A stretch of 64,000 bases of DNA from Spirodela intermedia. Taxonomy: Eukaryota > Streptophyta > Magnoliopsida > Alismatales > Araceae. The first letter of the stretch is position 1. The number at the start of each line of letters is the position of its first letter. Made by a program: the position numbers and the translations under genes. Positions 24,501-34,966 of this stretch are shown here, in pieces. Below the pieces are notes generated by a model, which made no database searches, had not been told where the DNA came from, and worked only from the letters and a program-made list of their open reading frames with translations. Location of the stretch: contig LR746274.1 in NCBI GenBank assembly GCA_902729315.2, positions 3,499,037 through 3,563,036 of the forward strand, in the 5' to 3' direction.

Positions 24501-26794
24501 GTGATTATGCCTTTAGTTTTACAACTCCGAATTTTTCGCATACATTTCTTCCCTTTGGCGGCTATAGTTGGTCAATATCAAGAAAACATGACTACCAGAA
24601 TTCAAAGTTATTGGTTGGAATATGATTCACGTTAATTGAGCATTTAAGTTTTGAAGAGATAGAAATATCTTGGAAGTGTTTAGTGAAGTACTTTTGCTCT
24701 TATTTTGTTATGGTATGATCTAGCTTGAAAGTACGGCACTCATCTTCCTTGCACAGGCTACTTGTGAACTGGCATATTTTAATGAAAAGAAAGGTCGTCT
24801 ATGTTCTTATATTCTCGTGATATTTGGAGTTCTATCAGAACCAAACAAACATTTTTTTTGGGTGGGATTCACAACTTAGGTTTTTATGGACGGGAGGCTG
24901 GATTGCTGTTCATGTTTAAACATGAGAATAATTATATGCTATTTTATGTATCGTATACACATAGTTTTCATGTTATGTTGTACCAGATAATACTATCAAT
25001 AGGACTTAGTTCTCTTGTAATATTTCATTTCATTCCTACATCAATTTATCATCAAGACCAAGGAGATGCGTGCTTTAAATCTTTTCGAAGGTTGTGATCG
25101 CAGTGTTTACGTAATTTCAGATCTGTTGCCGCATTGCTTAGCACCACGGATTGTTTGTCTCCAAAACAAAGGAGATGGCCAGAAGATATCGCTTGGCATC
25201 CTGATGGAGATAGTTTATTTGCTGTTTACACTGCTGATGGTGGTGATGCACAGATATCTATTTTAGATCTCAATTCGTCGAAAGTAAGGATACCTTCATT
25301 TACTTTGCTTGACCTGTATCTTCATTTTTTTAATCGAAATTTGGATACTACCTGCTTTATTAGTTTTATATGGTATTTGTTTAGATGACTGCAAGCGAAG
25401 ATGAATCAGAATTTTGTGCGATTATTTGCGGATGATATATTCCATGAGTAATACTGTTGACATGCTGGTGGTTAAAAGCTTTTACAATTCAGATTTCCCC
25501 TAAAATAATATGCATACGTTTGTGGAGATGCACTGTTTTTTTATTGTCATAATTAGTGAAATAATGAGAGTAATTTTTGTAGTATTTAGCTTTTTTCTTG
25601 AATCAAGATTGATAGTTTTTGAAAGCTACGAGAAGTCTAGTGAAATGTATTGATCCTTGGGCAGAATAAATTTTGGTTCATCTGATAAATTGAGATGCTT
25701 AATTAATTTAATATTTTTTTACTAACCTTCAGCATATTGATATTACATGAATTGTCTTTTTGACAGAAAAGAGTCACTTTCTTACCGGAAAGGCCTCATA
25801 TTAAGGGGATCATAAACAGCATACAGTTCATGCCCATGGCGGATCTCTGTTTCGCTACCGGTGGGAGTGATCATGCTGTGATACTCTGGCAGGGGAAAGA
25901 CGGCGGAAACGAATGGAAACCAAAGGCCGTGCATAGGAACCTGCATTCCTCTGCTGTGATGGGGGTTGCTGGGTTGCAGCACAAGAAGCTTATACTGTCT
26001 GTGGGTGTGGACAAAAGAGTCCTCGGGTTTGACTTGATAGCAAACAGAGCCGATTTCAAGCATCAGATTGAATGCAAATGCCTGAGTGTTCTCCCAAATC
26101 CATCTGATTTCAACCTATTTATGGTGCAAACGGGGTAAGTGAGATCACAAATTGCATTTCCTTTCCAACATGCTCACAATGAATGCCTAGCGCCTAACAA
26201 TCAATCACCAGATATGGGATCACCAGAATGTTTGATAAATTCTTGGGTTTTCTCATAATCTCAAGCTCTTGCCTTGTGTTGATTTTTCACATTGATTCAG
26301 TCAGTCTCTGTGTCTTCCGTGGTATTTCTGCTGGGACATGAAACTGCCTTTCCGACATTGCTGGAGTACTGTCGACAGACAACTATGCATCTTAGGGACT
26401 AACGATTCCACTCGTTCTACTTTTACCCTTCTTGATGGGAATGATGACTGGCTTTCATCCATTTATTTTTCCCAGGTCTCCTGGGAAGCAGCTTCGGCTG
26501 TTTGACATCAGACAGCGGCAGAAAGAGCTCCATTCGTTCGGGTGGAAGCAGGAGAGCAGCGAGTCGCAGTCGGCCCTGATAAACCAGGACTGGTCTCCTG
26601 ACGGCCTGTACTTAACCTCTGGCTCGGCGGACCCCCGGATCCACATCTTTGACATCCGGCACAACTCGCGTGGCCCTTCCCAGTCAGTGCAGGCCCACCA
26701 GAAGCGGGTTTTCAAGGCCGCGTGGCACCAGTCGGCCCCCTGGCTCATCTCCATCTCCTCGGACCTCAACATCGGACTGCACAGGATCTTGTAG
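18570..26794 (+). CDS. WD40-repeat protein with N-terminal coiled coil
   Basis: Seven exons fit in phase: 18570-18881, 18995-19466, 19700-19856, 21468-21512, 25121-25283, 25767-26134 and 26476-26794, giving 611 residues. The N-terminus has a Gly run, then a helical heptad stretch across the first intron (ELRSKDVERLRQHIEYYESQ, LEEAVMKLKDSQSKLARLR) and a Ser/Pro-rich nuclear-looking region ending KSSKRK. WD40 blades follow: LFVTSALDGVVNLWQ, WPEDIAWHPDG, FATGGSDHAVILWQ, SVGVDKRVLGFDL, LRLFDIR, SGSADPRIHIFDIR and SISSDLNIGLH. This is a conserved plant transducin/WD40 family acting as a scaffold; its partner is unknown to me. The 45 bp fourth exon is supported by phase and by the blade it completes. 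Intron 4 (3.6 kb) holds a Copia remnant. Confidence 0.88.
19558..19580. repeat. Poly-C run of 23
   Basis: Twenty-three consecutive C residues inside intron 2 of the WD40 gene, 120 bp before the acceptor. Such a G/C homopolymer is rare in plant DNA and prone to slippage and sequencing error, so its true length is uncertain. Confidence 0.9.
21950..24097 (-). mobile_element. Degraded Ty1-copia remnant in WD40 gene intron 4
   Basis: Antisense to its host gene. The minus strand shows pieces of Copia RT and RNase H in broken frames: ASFTQECSIDY and FSPMAQMTIVHTLI (about 22850-22800), AYIKNTFLHGNLL (about 22755), LYVAGTVIVDDS where YVDD is expected (about 22560), HQLAGTFMHFTVSRSNISVA (about 22280) and VGDPTNHHSSIDFCISLGS (about 22060), ending near 21950. 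A TATA-bearing block at 23841-24097 (GGTATAAATACC on the minus strand) may be the 5' LTR. Only about 1 kb separates it from RT, so gag, protease and integrase are mostly gone. No matching 3' LTR was found. Confidence 0.8.
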
Positions 26795-27151
26795 ACAACC
26801 AACCCCTTACCTCTTTCTCTCCTTTCGGTTGACCGTCTCCACCCACCCCGCAGCGCCAGCCCGCCCATTTCTGCGTACATACCCGCGCATCCATACGCCA
26901 CCCTCTAGGAGAAGGTTGAAAGGATAGTTTCACTCTCTTCCTTTCGTCTCCTCTGATCTCTGATGGGCCGTGGTTCCTTCCTCAGAATGCCGTGGGGTTT
27001 TGAGGCTGCACAGGGCACAATTTTGTAACCATAAAAAATGACTGAAGAGGGTTCCTTATCCATGATGTCATATGAGAGTGTCTTCGACTCAATTTTGTTG
27101 AGACGCCGCTTACCGCCGCCGCGGGAGAGCGAGCGAGGCAGCTGCGCAGAT
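26795..27151. other. Convergent intergenic region
   Basis: 357 bp between the WD40 stop and the phytocyanin pseudogene stop. It should contain the WD40 3' untranslated region. No open frame or repeat of note. Confidence 0.5.
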
Positions 27152-27875
27152 CTACAACATTAGAGCGGCTGCGATTATTGTCAACCCAAAGGTGGCTGCG
27201 ACACCGGCTGTTCCGAGGCTGGTAGAAGGTGCCACCCCGAGCACTCCGTGGACTGAACCAGAAAGTCCAGGAGCGGCGGACCTCGGAAGGTTGGCATCAG
27301 TTGTGGGAGGTGTTGGTGCCCCAGAGACCGGGGTGGCGGGGTGGCGGGGTGCCTGAAGAGGTGGAGGCCGCGGCCTCTGTTAGAGTCATCTTCTGCAGAT
27401 GAAATAGCTAGTGCCGGCCGCGGTGAGTTCCGCGGTGGGCGGGCCGGTGCTGTACGTCGCGATGGGGTTGGACGTAGTGCAGTCGTCGTAGTTCGCCCTC
27501 GTCACTCGCACGTCGTGGGCAACGGTGTTGAACTTGAAAACTGCACAAGGGCAGGATCAGGGAGCTCATTTCCACTGGTCTAAGGCGAACGATCAGAGAT
27601 TGAGACAATGGAAGTGAGTACTCCGTTTCTCGAGTAACAAGGTGCAGAGCCCACGCTGAAGGGAACGAAAGAGCGATTGAAGATGTTGCTTACCAAGATA
27701 ATCACCGACAGCGAATGTCTATCTGGTGGCCCAGTCAGCCTAGTAGCTGGGACTGGATGGGATGCTCCATATCTGGTGTCTCCTACCTCGACTGTGGTCG
27801 CGAGCACCCCCGTGGCGGCGTATAGACTACGACGAGGATGAGGAAGGGAAGTGGAGAAGATGAAGAAGAGGTCAT
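27152..27875 (-). pseudogene. Phytocyanin (blue copper protein) pseudogene
   Basis: Phytocyanins are secreted, often GPI-anchored cupredoxins. The copy keeps the family's two-exon structure: exon 1 27875-27694, donor GTAAGC, acceptor GTGCAG, exon 2 27540-27152, joined in phase at the usual site (GDYL|VFKFNT). Exon 1 has a hydrophobic leader and WSIPSSPSY, ADWAT, TFAVGDYL but carries frameshifts (total length 60 codons plus two bases) and two in-frame stops. Exon 2 keeps NTVAHDV with one copper histidine, NYDDCTTSNPIATY and LTAAGTSYFIC. The following Cys/Met copper loop is absent, replaced by a short run with two stops. Then a Pro/Thr-rich linker and a hydrophobic GPI-signal-like tail (TFGLTIIAAALML) end at TAG. 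Confidence 0.82.
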
Positions 27876-29239
27876 CGCTCTAGTGCGAGAATGGACACTT
27901 CTCTGTGTGTTCGACAGGCCTCCCCTGCCCACAGGCCTCCCAGCCCTCTCCTCCCCCTGAATCTACACATGCACAGGAGCGCGCAAAGCGTAGAGAAGAA
28001 GGGTAGGTGGGAGTTCGTGAGGGCTGGATGAGGAATATATGCTTCTTCGGGGCTGTATTTATTGCCGGACGTGTGATGGAGTCCTCGTTCGACTACGTCG
28101 CCCGCAGCAAAGCTTTTCAGCGCAGACCAGTTCCACGGGGAGGAGGTACCCCCCGTGAAAGCGACCGGACTCAATCTCCATCGTGTATCACACCTCTTCT
28201 GTTCTACCCACTTCCGGCGCGTGGATTACCAGCTGCCTTTCGGACGAAATGCGGGAGGGAGTCGGCGGAGTGGGTGGACAAAGGCGATGGTTGCTGACCT
28301 CGTTTGCTCGGTAATCTTACTTCCTACTTTCACAAGCGACCGACGCCATACCCACCCTTCGAGTGCTTACCTGAATACAGTGACGGAAACACGCATATGT
28401 GGCCCTAGTGTAGTCCTTGTGCTCTCTCTATATGTATATCTGTATGTACCTTTATATCTATCTATCTCCTCCCTCTCGCTCTCACTAGCTACAAGAGCAT
28501 GGGTTCGGACACGAATACGATTAACGATTTGGATTTCGTTGACATGAAGAAAGGTAGGCCATATCGCTTACCTACTGTTCCACTTATTTATCTCTTTATC
28601 TGTCGAGATAGATGAATATACCCGGAGGCATTGCTCAATAAAGGGACATGGTTGCGGCGGGAAAGATGATGACACGATGAAACGAACCATACCTTTCTCA
28701 CCTGCATGGGCTCCCATTTCCGACCTAAACAATCCATAATATTCAGAGCGGAGGCAGGTGACGCCGAGTTGGGTAGGTGCGGTAGCGGTCTACTTCGTGT
28801 GGGTCAGAGGAGGTTCGAAAGACAGGTGCAAAGGAGAGCCCGTCGGGACGTTGCCAAAGGAGAGATCAGCTCAGAGCCGTCGAGTTCAACACCAAAGGAC
28901 CCTTGTGAGGAGGACCCATGAGAAAGCAGGAAGGCACGCCGTTCCACACTGTCGGCGGGCGGGTGGCATCTCGCGGTAGGTAATACACGGGAGAATCGGT
29001 TATCAAGGAGTATGGGAGAAACATTTCAGAAGGACGAGCAGTCATCAGTAAGTAAGTGGTGAGGAAACACGGGGTGGTCCAAGGATCTATATTATGGACG
29101 GATTACGAGGACTAGGAGGCGATTCTCATTTATTGACGACAAAACCAAACCAAGGTGCATTCTCAACCTGCGCGCGCTTCTCGATCCCGGATGTCTTCTT
29201 CTGTCGCAGCCCGATCGCTCCTCGTCTCCCCTCCGCTGA
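27876..29239. other. Intergenic region, no gene recognised
   Basis: 1.36 kb of moderately GC-rich DNA between the phytocyanin pseudogene and RALF. Frames of 70-130 codons occur on both strands but show no domain, and none is preferred. It presumably includes the old phytocyanin promoter and the RALF 3' untranslated region. Confidence 0.5.
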
Positions 29240-29635
29240 TCAATGGAGGATCCTGGCGCAGTGCGTGATGTAAGTGCAGCCGCGCCGGTAGGGATTGGCT
29301 CTCTTTGCTCCACTCTTGTTGCAGTTGTAGTAGGAATAGCCCCGGTGGTTGCAGGGTATCCTGTTCTTGAACAACGCCTGGTAGCTGATGTATTTAAATC
29401 TGGCCTGCAGCCCTCGCCGACTGACCTCGGAATCCATGGCCATCTCCGCGTCCTCGTCAATGCACTTGCCGATGACGCCATTGCACTCGCCGGATGGCTC
29501 CAGCAAACTATCCTTGCCGTCGGACGCAATTTTGAAGAGGCCTGCCGTCTCTAGAGTGGGGACGGACGCAGCCCCCGACAACTCCGCCACCAGCACCGCC
29601 AGTAGGAAGAGCAGCGAGGCAAAGCGAGGTGCCAT
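29240..29635 (-). CDS. RALF (rapid alkalinization factor) preproprotein
   Basis: Complete intronless gene of 131 residues, the usual preproRALF size. RALFs are secreted peptides that bind FERONIA-type receptor kinases with LLG co-receptors and raise apoplastic pH. Residues 1-22 are a signal peptide (FASLLFLLAVLVAELSGAAS). The propeptide runs to a basic subtilase-type site RRGL at 73-76. The mature peptide has the YISY receptor-binding motif at 82-85, four conserved cysteines (95, 105, 120, 126), SYYNC, and the ANPYRRGC signature. The ATG at 29635 directly precedes the signal peptide. Two further cysteines (51, 58) lie in the propeptide. It resembles the RALF1/23/33 class because of the RRxL site. 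Strand and isolation give no functional link to its neighbours. Confidence 0.95.
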   Translation of the reverse strand: MAPRFASLLFLLAVLVAELSGAASVPTLETAGLFKIASDGKDSLLEPSGECNGVIGKCIDEDAEMAMDSEVSRRGLQARFKYISYQALFKNRIPCNHRGYSYYNCNKSGAKRANPYRRGCTYITHCARILH

Positions 29636-30511
29636 GAGGAGGGGCGGGGGTAACAGAAGGATGTAGATGGCAATGGAGAGACGAGAGGCGTGATGGTGGT
29701 CTCCTTCCCAAGGGGAAACGCACAGGTTAACCCAGTTGTTGTTGCAAATTCTCTCTCTCCCTCTCGCTCCTCAGCCAATGAATGCCCTGCGTATGCGCTT
29801 GCTAAAATGCTGACTGGGGTTTCGTCCCTTGCCGTCCCGATGGAGGGAGGGAGGGAGGGAGGGAGCCGGCGGTGAAGGGACGAGGGAAGAAAGAAGGGGT
29901 GGGGATGGTGAAAAGGTTAGTTCCTGGGCTGTTTAACGGCTTTGGCGGGGGATTGCGGTGGTCACCGCCGTCGAAGGGAACCTGTCCATTTTCGGGCAGG
30001 GGCCGAGATGGCTGTCGGTTTGTCTCGCCCAACGATCGGAACACCTCCCACCGCCCAGCCGGCGGCGGGGGTAACCGCCTCGAGGCCCCTGTTTCGCCGG
30101 GCCATCCATTTCGTGCACGCTCTCTCTCCGCGGGCGAACTCGTCGGGAGCGGGGAGCTGGGTCAACGGCCAATGGAGCCCGGACACCATAGAAGGAGAGA
30201 TAGGGCCTTTCGGGTCTCTCGGGTCTCTCGGGATGGTGAGAAGTACCCGTGCGAGGCTTCTCAACAAAATACGGAAAGGACAAATGTGGAAAATCCTGGG
30301 TGAAAAAGCAAAACATAAAATCTCCGGGCGTAAAAGTGCAGAAAAGTCACACGTTTTTTATTCGACTGATACGTATGATTTCTGTGGTTAACAAAAGTTT
30401 TCAACAAATGAGATGTATGTATGATTTCAAAAGGGCACATGAGGGAGGGATGGAGAGGCAGAGAGCAAAAGCGAGAGAGAGAGAAGGGGGGGAGGGGAAG
30501 AGAGACAGAAG

Positions 30512-30545
<34 letters not shown>

Positions 30546-30631
30546 AAGATCAAGAAGAAGAGAGAATAAGGAGAGAGGAGAGAGAGGAAGAGAACCTGCT
30601 GAAGTTCCGCCGTGCTGCATCGGAACCTGCT
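29636..30631. other. RALF upstream region with GA microsatellite
   Basis: Probable RALF promoter and leader for the first several hundred bases; it includes short (GGGA)n and CT tracts near 29751-29770 and 29840-29865. From about 30430 to 30590 it is GA-rich, with a clean (GA)n run at about 30513-30542. No gene recognised. Confidence 0.6.
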
Positions 30632-30685
30632 GAACTCCTTGGCTACCGCTTCGAGAAGGGGAGGCAGCTCCTCGTCTACGAGTAT
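30632..30685 (+). pseudogene. Receptor-like kinase fragment (subdomain V)
   Basis: Eighteen codons read ELLGYRFEKGRQLLVYEY, very like the hinge region of plant receptor-like kinases (LLGYC-FEKG-QLLVYEY). The frame stays open upstream to about 30602 (KFRRAASEPA) and downstream for a few codons, but neither side continues as kinase. It is either a captured scrap of a kinase gene or chance similarity. It lies just outside the presumed left LTR of the gypsy element. Confidence 0.45.
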
Positions 30686-30751
30686 GGTAGACCCTCCGAA
30701 GTCCTCAACATGCCACGGAAGAAACTGTCAAAACCACAACGGTCAACACCA

Positions 30752-30954
30752 TGTTAGGAAGCCTCACTCCAAATACGCAAGCGTTTATTCAGGAAAATAT
30801 GGGGCACGATCTCAAGTAACCGTCCATATTACCAGTCTATAAGTATCGAACGAGATAAGATAAAAAAGGAAGGTTTTTTAGAGATCCGGAGTCTGAAGCC
30901 GCTCAGCGCTTCTCGAGTGTGGGCACTCTTACTGTTCCGAGAGGCTGTCCTGTT

Positions 30955-31010
<56 letters not shown>

Positions 31011-31354
31011 GCTTTAGAGTTTCCATTTCACCTTTCCGTTGTCACTGTCCACCAGTCCTATTGAGTTCCAGAGTTCCAGAGTTATCGTGGATCTTAGGTG
31101 TCTTTCTCTTCTTACGGAGTCGTCCATGAAGGAGGAATGGTCTGAAGTCGTCACGTTCTTGTCATCAACCATTCTTACTTATTATTCATCATTATTCTAT
31201 TTCCGCTCCGACCTCTCGTTCTTCTTCTCTCTCCAATATTCATTCCCCTCTTCCGTCCCTCCCCTTTATCGATACCACCACAGTTAACTGAGTAATCGTC
31301 CTCCTCTTGGCCACAACAGCACGAGAATAGTCAACAGAACTTAAGGTCCTATCA
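30752..31354 (+). repeat. Candidate 5' LTR of gypsy element
   Basis: Begins TGTTAGGAAG and ends CCTATCA, three bases before a primer binding site. It contains a long CT microsatellite and no open frame. The right end is well placed by the binding site; the left end is a guess from the TG dinucleotide, since no partner LTR exists in the window. Confidence 0.4.
30957..31008. repeat. (CT)n microsatellite
   Basis: About 26 uninterrupted CT dinucleotides inside the candidate gypsy LTR. Confidence 0.95.
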
Positions 31355-31357
31355 ATT

Positions 31358-31370
31358 TGGTATTAGAGCC
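31358..31370 (+). other. Gypsy primer binding site
   Basis: TGGTATTAGAGCC, one change from the TGGTATCAGAGCC complement of initiator methionine tRNA, three bases after the LTR-like CA end and 17 bases before the gag start codon. Confidence 0.8.
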
Positions 31371-31853
31371 AAACCTTCCGCTCGCAATGGCCCCTCGCCA
31401 ATCAGATTTACGTGTTGACGGTGTCGAGAAGGATCTCGAAGAGCGTCGTGATCAATTTTGTGGCATTACTGACTTGGAATTGCGAATGGAACATCGGTTT
31501 GAGGTCACAGATGGCATCCTTGTAGGGATCCAACTTGCCCTCCAACAGTTGACTTCTTGCTAGTCACATCCTGACATTCCATCTTCGTCCGGCTAACCAG
31601 CCTCCGCCTCACCGACGCATGCCCACATGGCGCTAGAGTTTGCGCCAGCCGCATCTCACCTAGGAGCATCGAACCACAGAACGCCCCACAGATCCTTCTG
31701 TGGGCATGCGTCGGCTCGAGCTTCCTATCTTCTTCGGCTCAAATTCACGAAGCATTACATTGGTTTCAATGAGCGGAGCGTCATGCTCCTTTCTCTAGTT
31801 AGTTGGATCTCCACACTCGCCTGCTCGTCCATTTTGGTTCATCTTCTCATAAT

Positions 31854-32265
31854 TATTGAAGATCATACAACGGAGCACGCCGAATCCTCTGCAGTATCCC
31901 GAAACGCCCAAATTAAAGACAAAAAGACTCAAGAAACGACCAATAAGAAAACATCACGAGAATCGACATCGACCAATCACAGCTCACATAACACGCCAAG
32001 AAACACATCAGCATCCTCCGCGATAGCAACTACCGTAATGACTATACACAGTAATTGTTCGACAAAACGCTCGCCGTTAATCTAGCAAACTGTCTGTAAC
32101 TAAAGACACGATCCAACGGCTAGATCAAGCACTTAAACTATTATAAATAAGACTGTAAACTGCATACGAAAGACCATTAATCAAGAGTCAATTCACTTCT
32201 TTCTGAAACTTCTTTCTACCTCCTTTCAATAATGACCTACGTAAATAGTTATTTAATCTCCAACA
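31854..32265 (+). mobile_element. Candidate LTR-like insertion within gypsy gag
   Basis: Recognisable gag sequence stops near 31850 and resumes near 32270-32355. The 400 bp between is A-rich, holds a TATA-like TATAAATAAG at about 32141, and ends CTCCAACA, resembling a retrotransposon LTR. The left end (TATTGAAGATC) would be one base from TGTTG. The flanking 5 bp do not match, so a clean insertion is not proven. Confidence 0.35.
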
Positions 32266-34966
32266 ACTTACCTTGGTCATGGATTATCGCAGAGATTTTG
32301 AGATTATGTTCGGCTCGGTAATGGACCTCTGGCTGGATGTTCTCAAGATATTTTTTTGAAAGGTTTAAAACCAAAGATTCATGCTGAAATTCACCTGCTT
32401 TCTCTGATGAACGTTCATCAAATCATGCAAGTCGCTCACCTTACTAAAGAATGAAATCTTTTCTTCCAACAACGCAACCATCGTCCAGTGCACTCGTCTA
32501 GCTTGAGTTCTTTACTTTATCGTGGCAGCTTTCTGTCCACATCTTCAAGACGGCCTGTTGATGCATCAGTACAGCATTCCCCTATTCCTATGGGACAAGC
32601 ACCTCCCCGACGTCCACTTTGTCTCACCGATACAGAATATCAAGAGAGGTGTTCCAAGGGCCTTTGCTTCGTCTGGAACGAATGCTTTACTCCCGGCCAT
32701 AAATGGAGGAGGGAGATTCTCATCATTATAGTCTTCGACGACGAGACATTATTACTGGTCAACGAAGACTTGTCGCTTGACTCTTCCACGGAAACATTCG
32801 TCACCCCTGCCCCGAAGGATTCTATCGAACTCTCGATGAATTTTGTTCTGAGTTTTCAAAACCCCGGCACCATGAAGTTGCGCAGACAACTTCTACTCAA
32901 AGATATCATCATACTCATTGATTCTTGCCCAACACAATTTTATTTCTTCCGAACTTGTCCAGGAACTGTTTATACCCTTACAGTCAACCCCTCAATTCGG
33001 CGTGGTCACCGACACTGGCACCTCAATTTCGGGAAGTGGTCTATGCCCTGGTGGACTGTAAGCCCTTACCATTTTGGAAGATTTTCTCCCTCTACACCTC
33101 GGCAACGTGGACTGCATTTTGGATATGCAATGACTGCACACATTGGACAAGGTAGAATCGGATTATCAAAACATGAGCATGAAATTCTTAGTGGATGACA
33201 CACTGGTCGAATTGAAAGGTGATCCTAGTCTATCCAAGTCTGGTATTTCGCTTGTCTATGGCCCATGAACTCCAACATAACCTTAGGGTCCTCGTCAAAC
33301 TTCGCAAGTTGGCAACCGGTCTTCCTCCCATTTCGAACAACCCACCGACGTCGTCCTTAATATCAACATCTCTGGCGACCTTCTTGTCTTTCTCCTTTCC
33401 ACAAGTCTTAAAATGCCACATGGGCTTCCACCTCAACGAGCTGCTGACCATGCCATTAACCTTCTTCCTGACTCGTCCCCAATTTTTATCAGGCAATATC
33501 GATATCCCCACATTTAAAAGACCAAAATCGAACGACTTATTACGAAATGTGTCATGAAGACATTATACAGCCCTCCACCAGCTCGTTCTCTAGCCCCGTT
33601 CTTCTAATCAAGAAGAAAGATGACAGTTAGCAGTTCTGTGTGGATTACCACGCCTTGAATCAGGTAACAACTCCAAATCACTTCTCGATTCCCACTGTGG
33701 ATGAACTTTTAGATGAACTGCATGGTGCGATGATTTTTTCCAAATTTGATTTGAAATCCGGATATCACTAGACTCGAATGAAAGAATGTGATATCCAAAG
33801 ACCGCTTTTCAAATCCCTCATGGTCACTATGAGTTTTGGGTCATGTCTTCTGGATTGTCCAATGCTCCTGCAATGTTGCAGTCACTCATGAATCATATTT
33901 TTCATGATTATTTATGCCGTTTTGTGCTTGTATTTTTTGACAATATTCTCATATAGAGCCGAGATATTCCTTCCCATCGACACCATTTACACCAAGTTTT
34001 CACCGTGCTACAAGACAATCATCTTCATATCCATAGAAAGAAGTGCTAGTTTGGTGTACCTTCTGTAGAATATCTCGGCCAGATTATTTCCAACGAAGGA
34101 GTTGCCATGGATTCTTCCAAAATCACTACTGTCCAACAGTGGCCACAGCCCAAGACAATCAAAGAACTTCGTGGGTTCTTGGGCTTACGGGATACTATCG
34201 TCATTTTGTGCAAACTTATGGGTCACTAGCTTGACCCCTCAACAGCTCAAGCACGATGCCTTTCACTGGTCTGATGTCGTTACTTCGGCTTTTAAGCAAC
34301 TTAAACGCTAATTTTTCTATCCTCTTTGAGTTAGAGGTAGACGCTCCAGGCATTGCGCTGGGTGTTGTTCTTATGTAAAAACGTCACCCAATTGCTTATT
34401 TCAATAAGGTATTGGCGGCACATCATTGGTAAAAACCTGTCTATGAACAGGAGTTTAATGGCCATTGTTTTGTCCATCCAAAAATGGCGTTACTTCTTAC
34501 TGGGAAGGTCGTTTACCATTTACACGGATCAGAGTTTAATATTTTTGCTTGAGGAGCGGCAGGTGGCTCCTGACTTTCAGCTTGGCTGATTAAACTGTTG
34601 GGTTATCAATTCATCATTAAATTCAAGCCGGGGTCCGACAACAAGGCTGCTGATGCCCTTTCTCGAATACCTCATTTTGGCTTCCCTCCTCACTTCTTTT
34701 TTTCCACGGATCTTATCTTTGAAACAGCCTCTAACAGATCTTCATGGTCATTCACAAGCCCGACAAGTTATACTTGATCTTCAAACACATTCCCATGCTT
34801 GGCCTCATTATAGCGGTTCATGGGAACCTCATGTTTTACAAGGATAGGTCATTCATCCCAGTAGAGTCCTCTTTGGTTTTTCTTTTATCCTTCACTAATA
34901 TCACAACAGCGCCTTGGGTGGACATTCAGGGTTCCTATGCACTTATAAGCGCGTCCATCGTAGTAA

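Larger units (their letters stand above)
30752..34966 (+). mobile_element. Degraded Ty3-gypsy retrotransposon, 3' truncated
   Basis: After the candidate LTR come the primer binding site (31358-31370), a gag start at 31387 (MAPRQSDLRVDGVEKDLEER, stop at 31561), RRLELPIFFGS near 31712, FLKGLKPKIHAEI near 32355, and a degraded knuckle near 32650 (GLCFVWNECFTPGHKWRR). Protease follows at about 32820-32940 with DSCPT in place of DSGAT. RT runs from about 33560 to 34300; its active site reads FFDN at about 33938, lacking the second aspartate. RNase H lies at about 34440-34670 (FTIYTDQS). The integrase zinc-finger start (GGH then TYKR) ends at about 34966, where sequence changes abruptly. Gag-PR-RT-RH-INT order marks the Ty3-gypsy class. 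Many stops make it non-functional. Confidence 0.87.

Noticed and set aside
30421-30633. Frames encoding long Arg/Glu or Ser/Leu runs.
   Set aside because: They are translations of GA/CT microsatellites.
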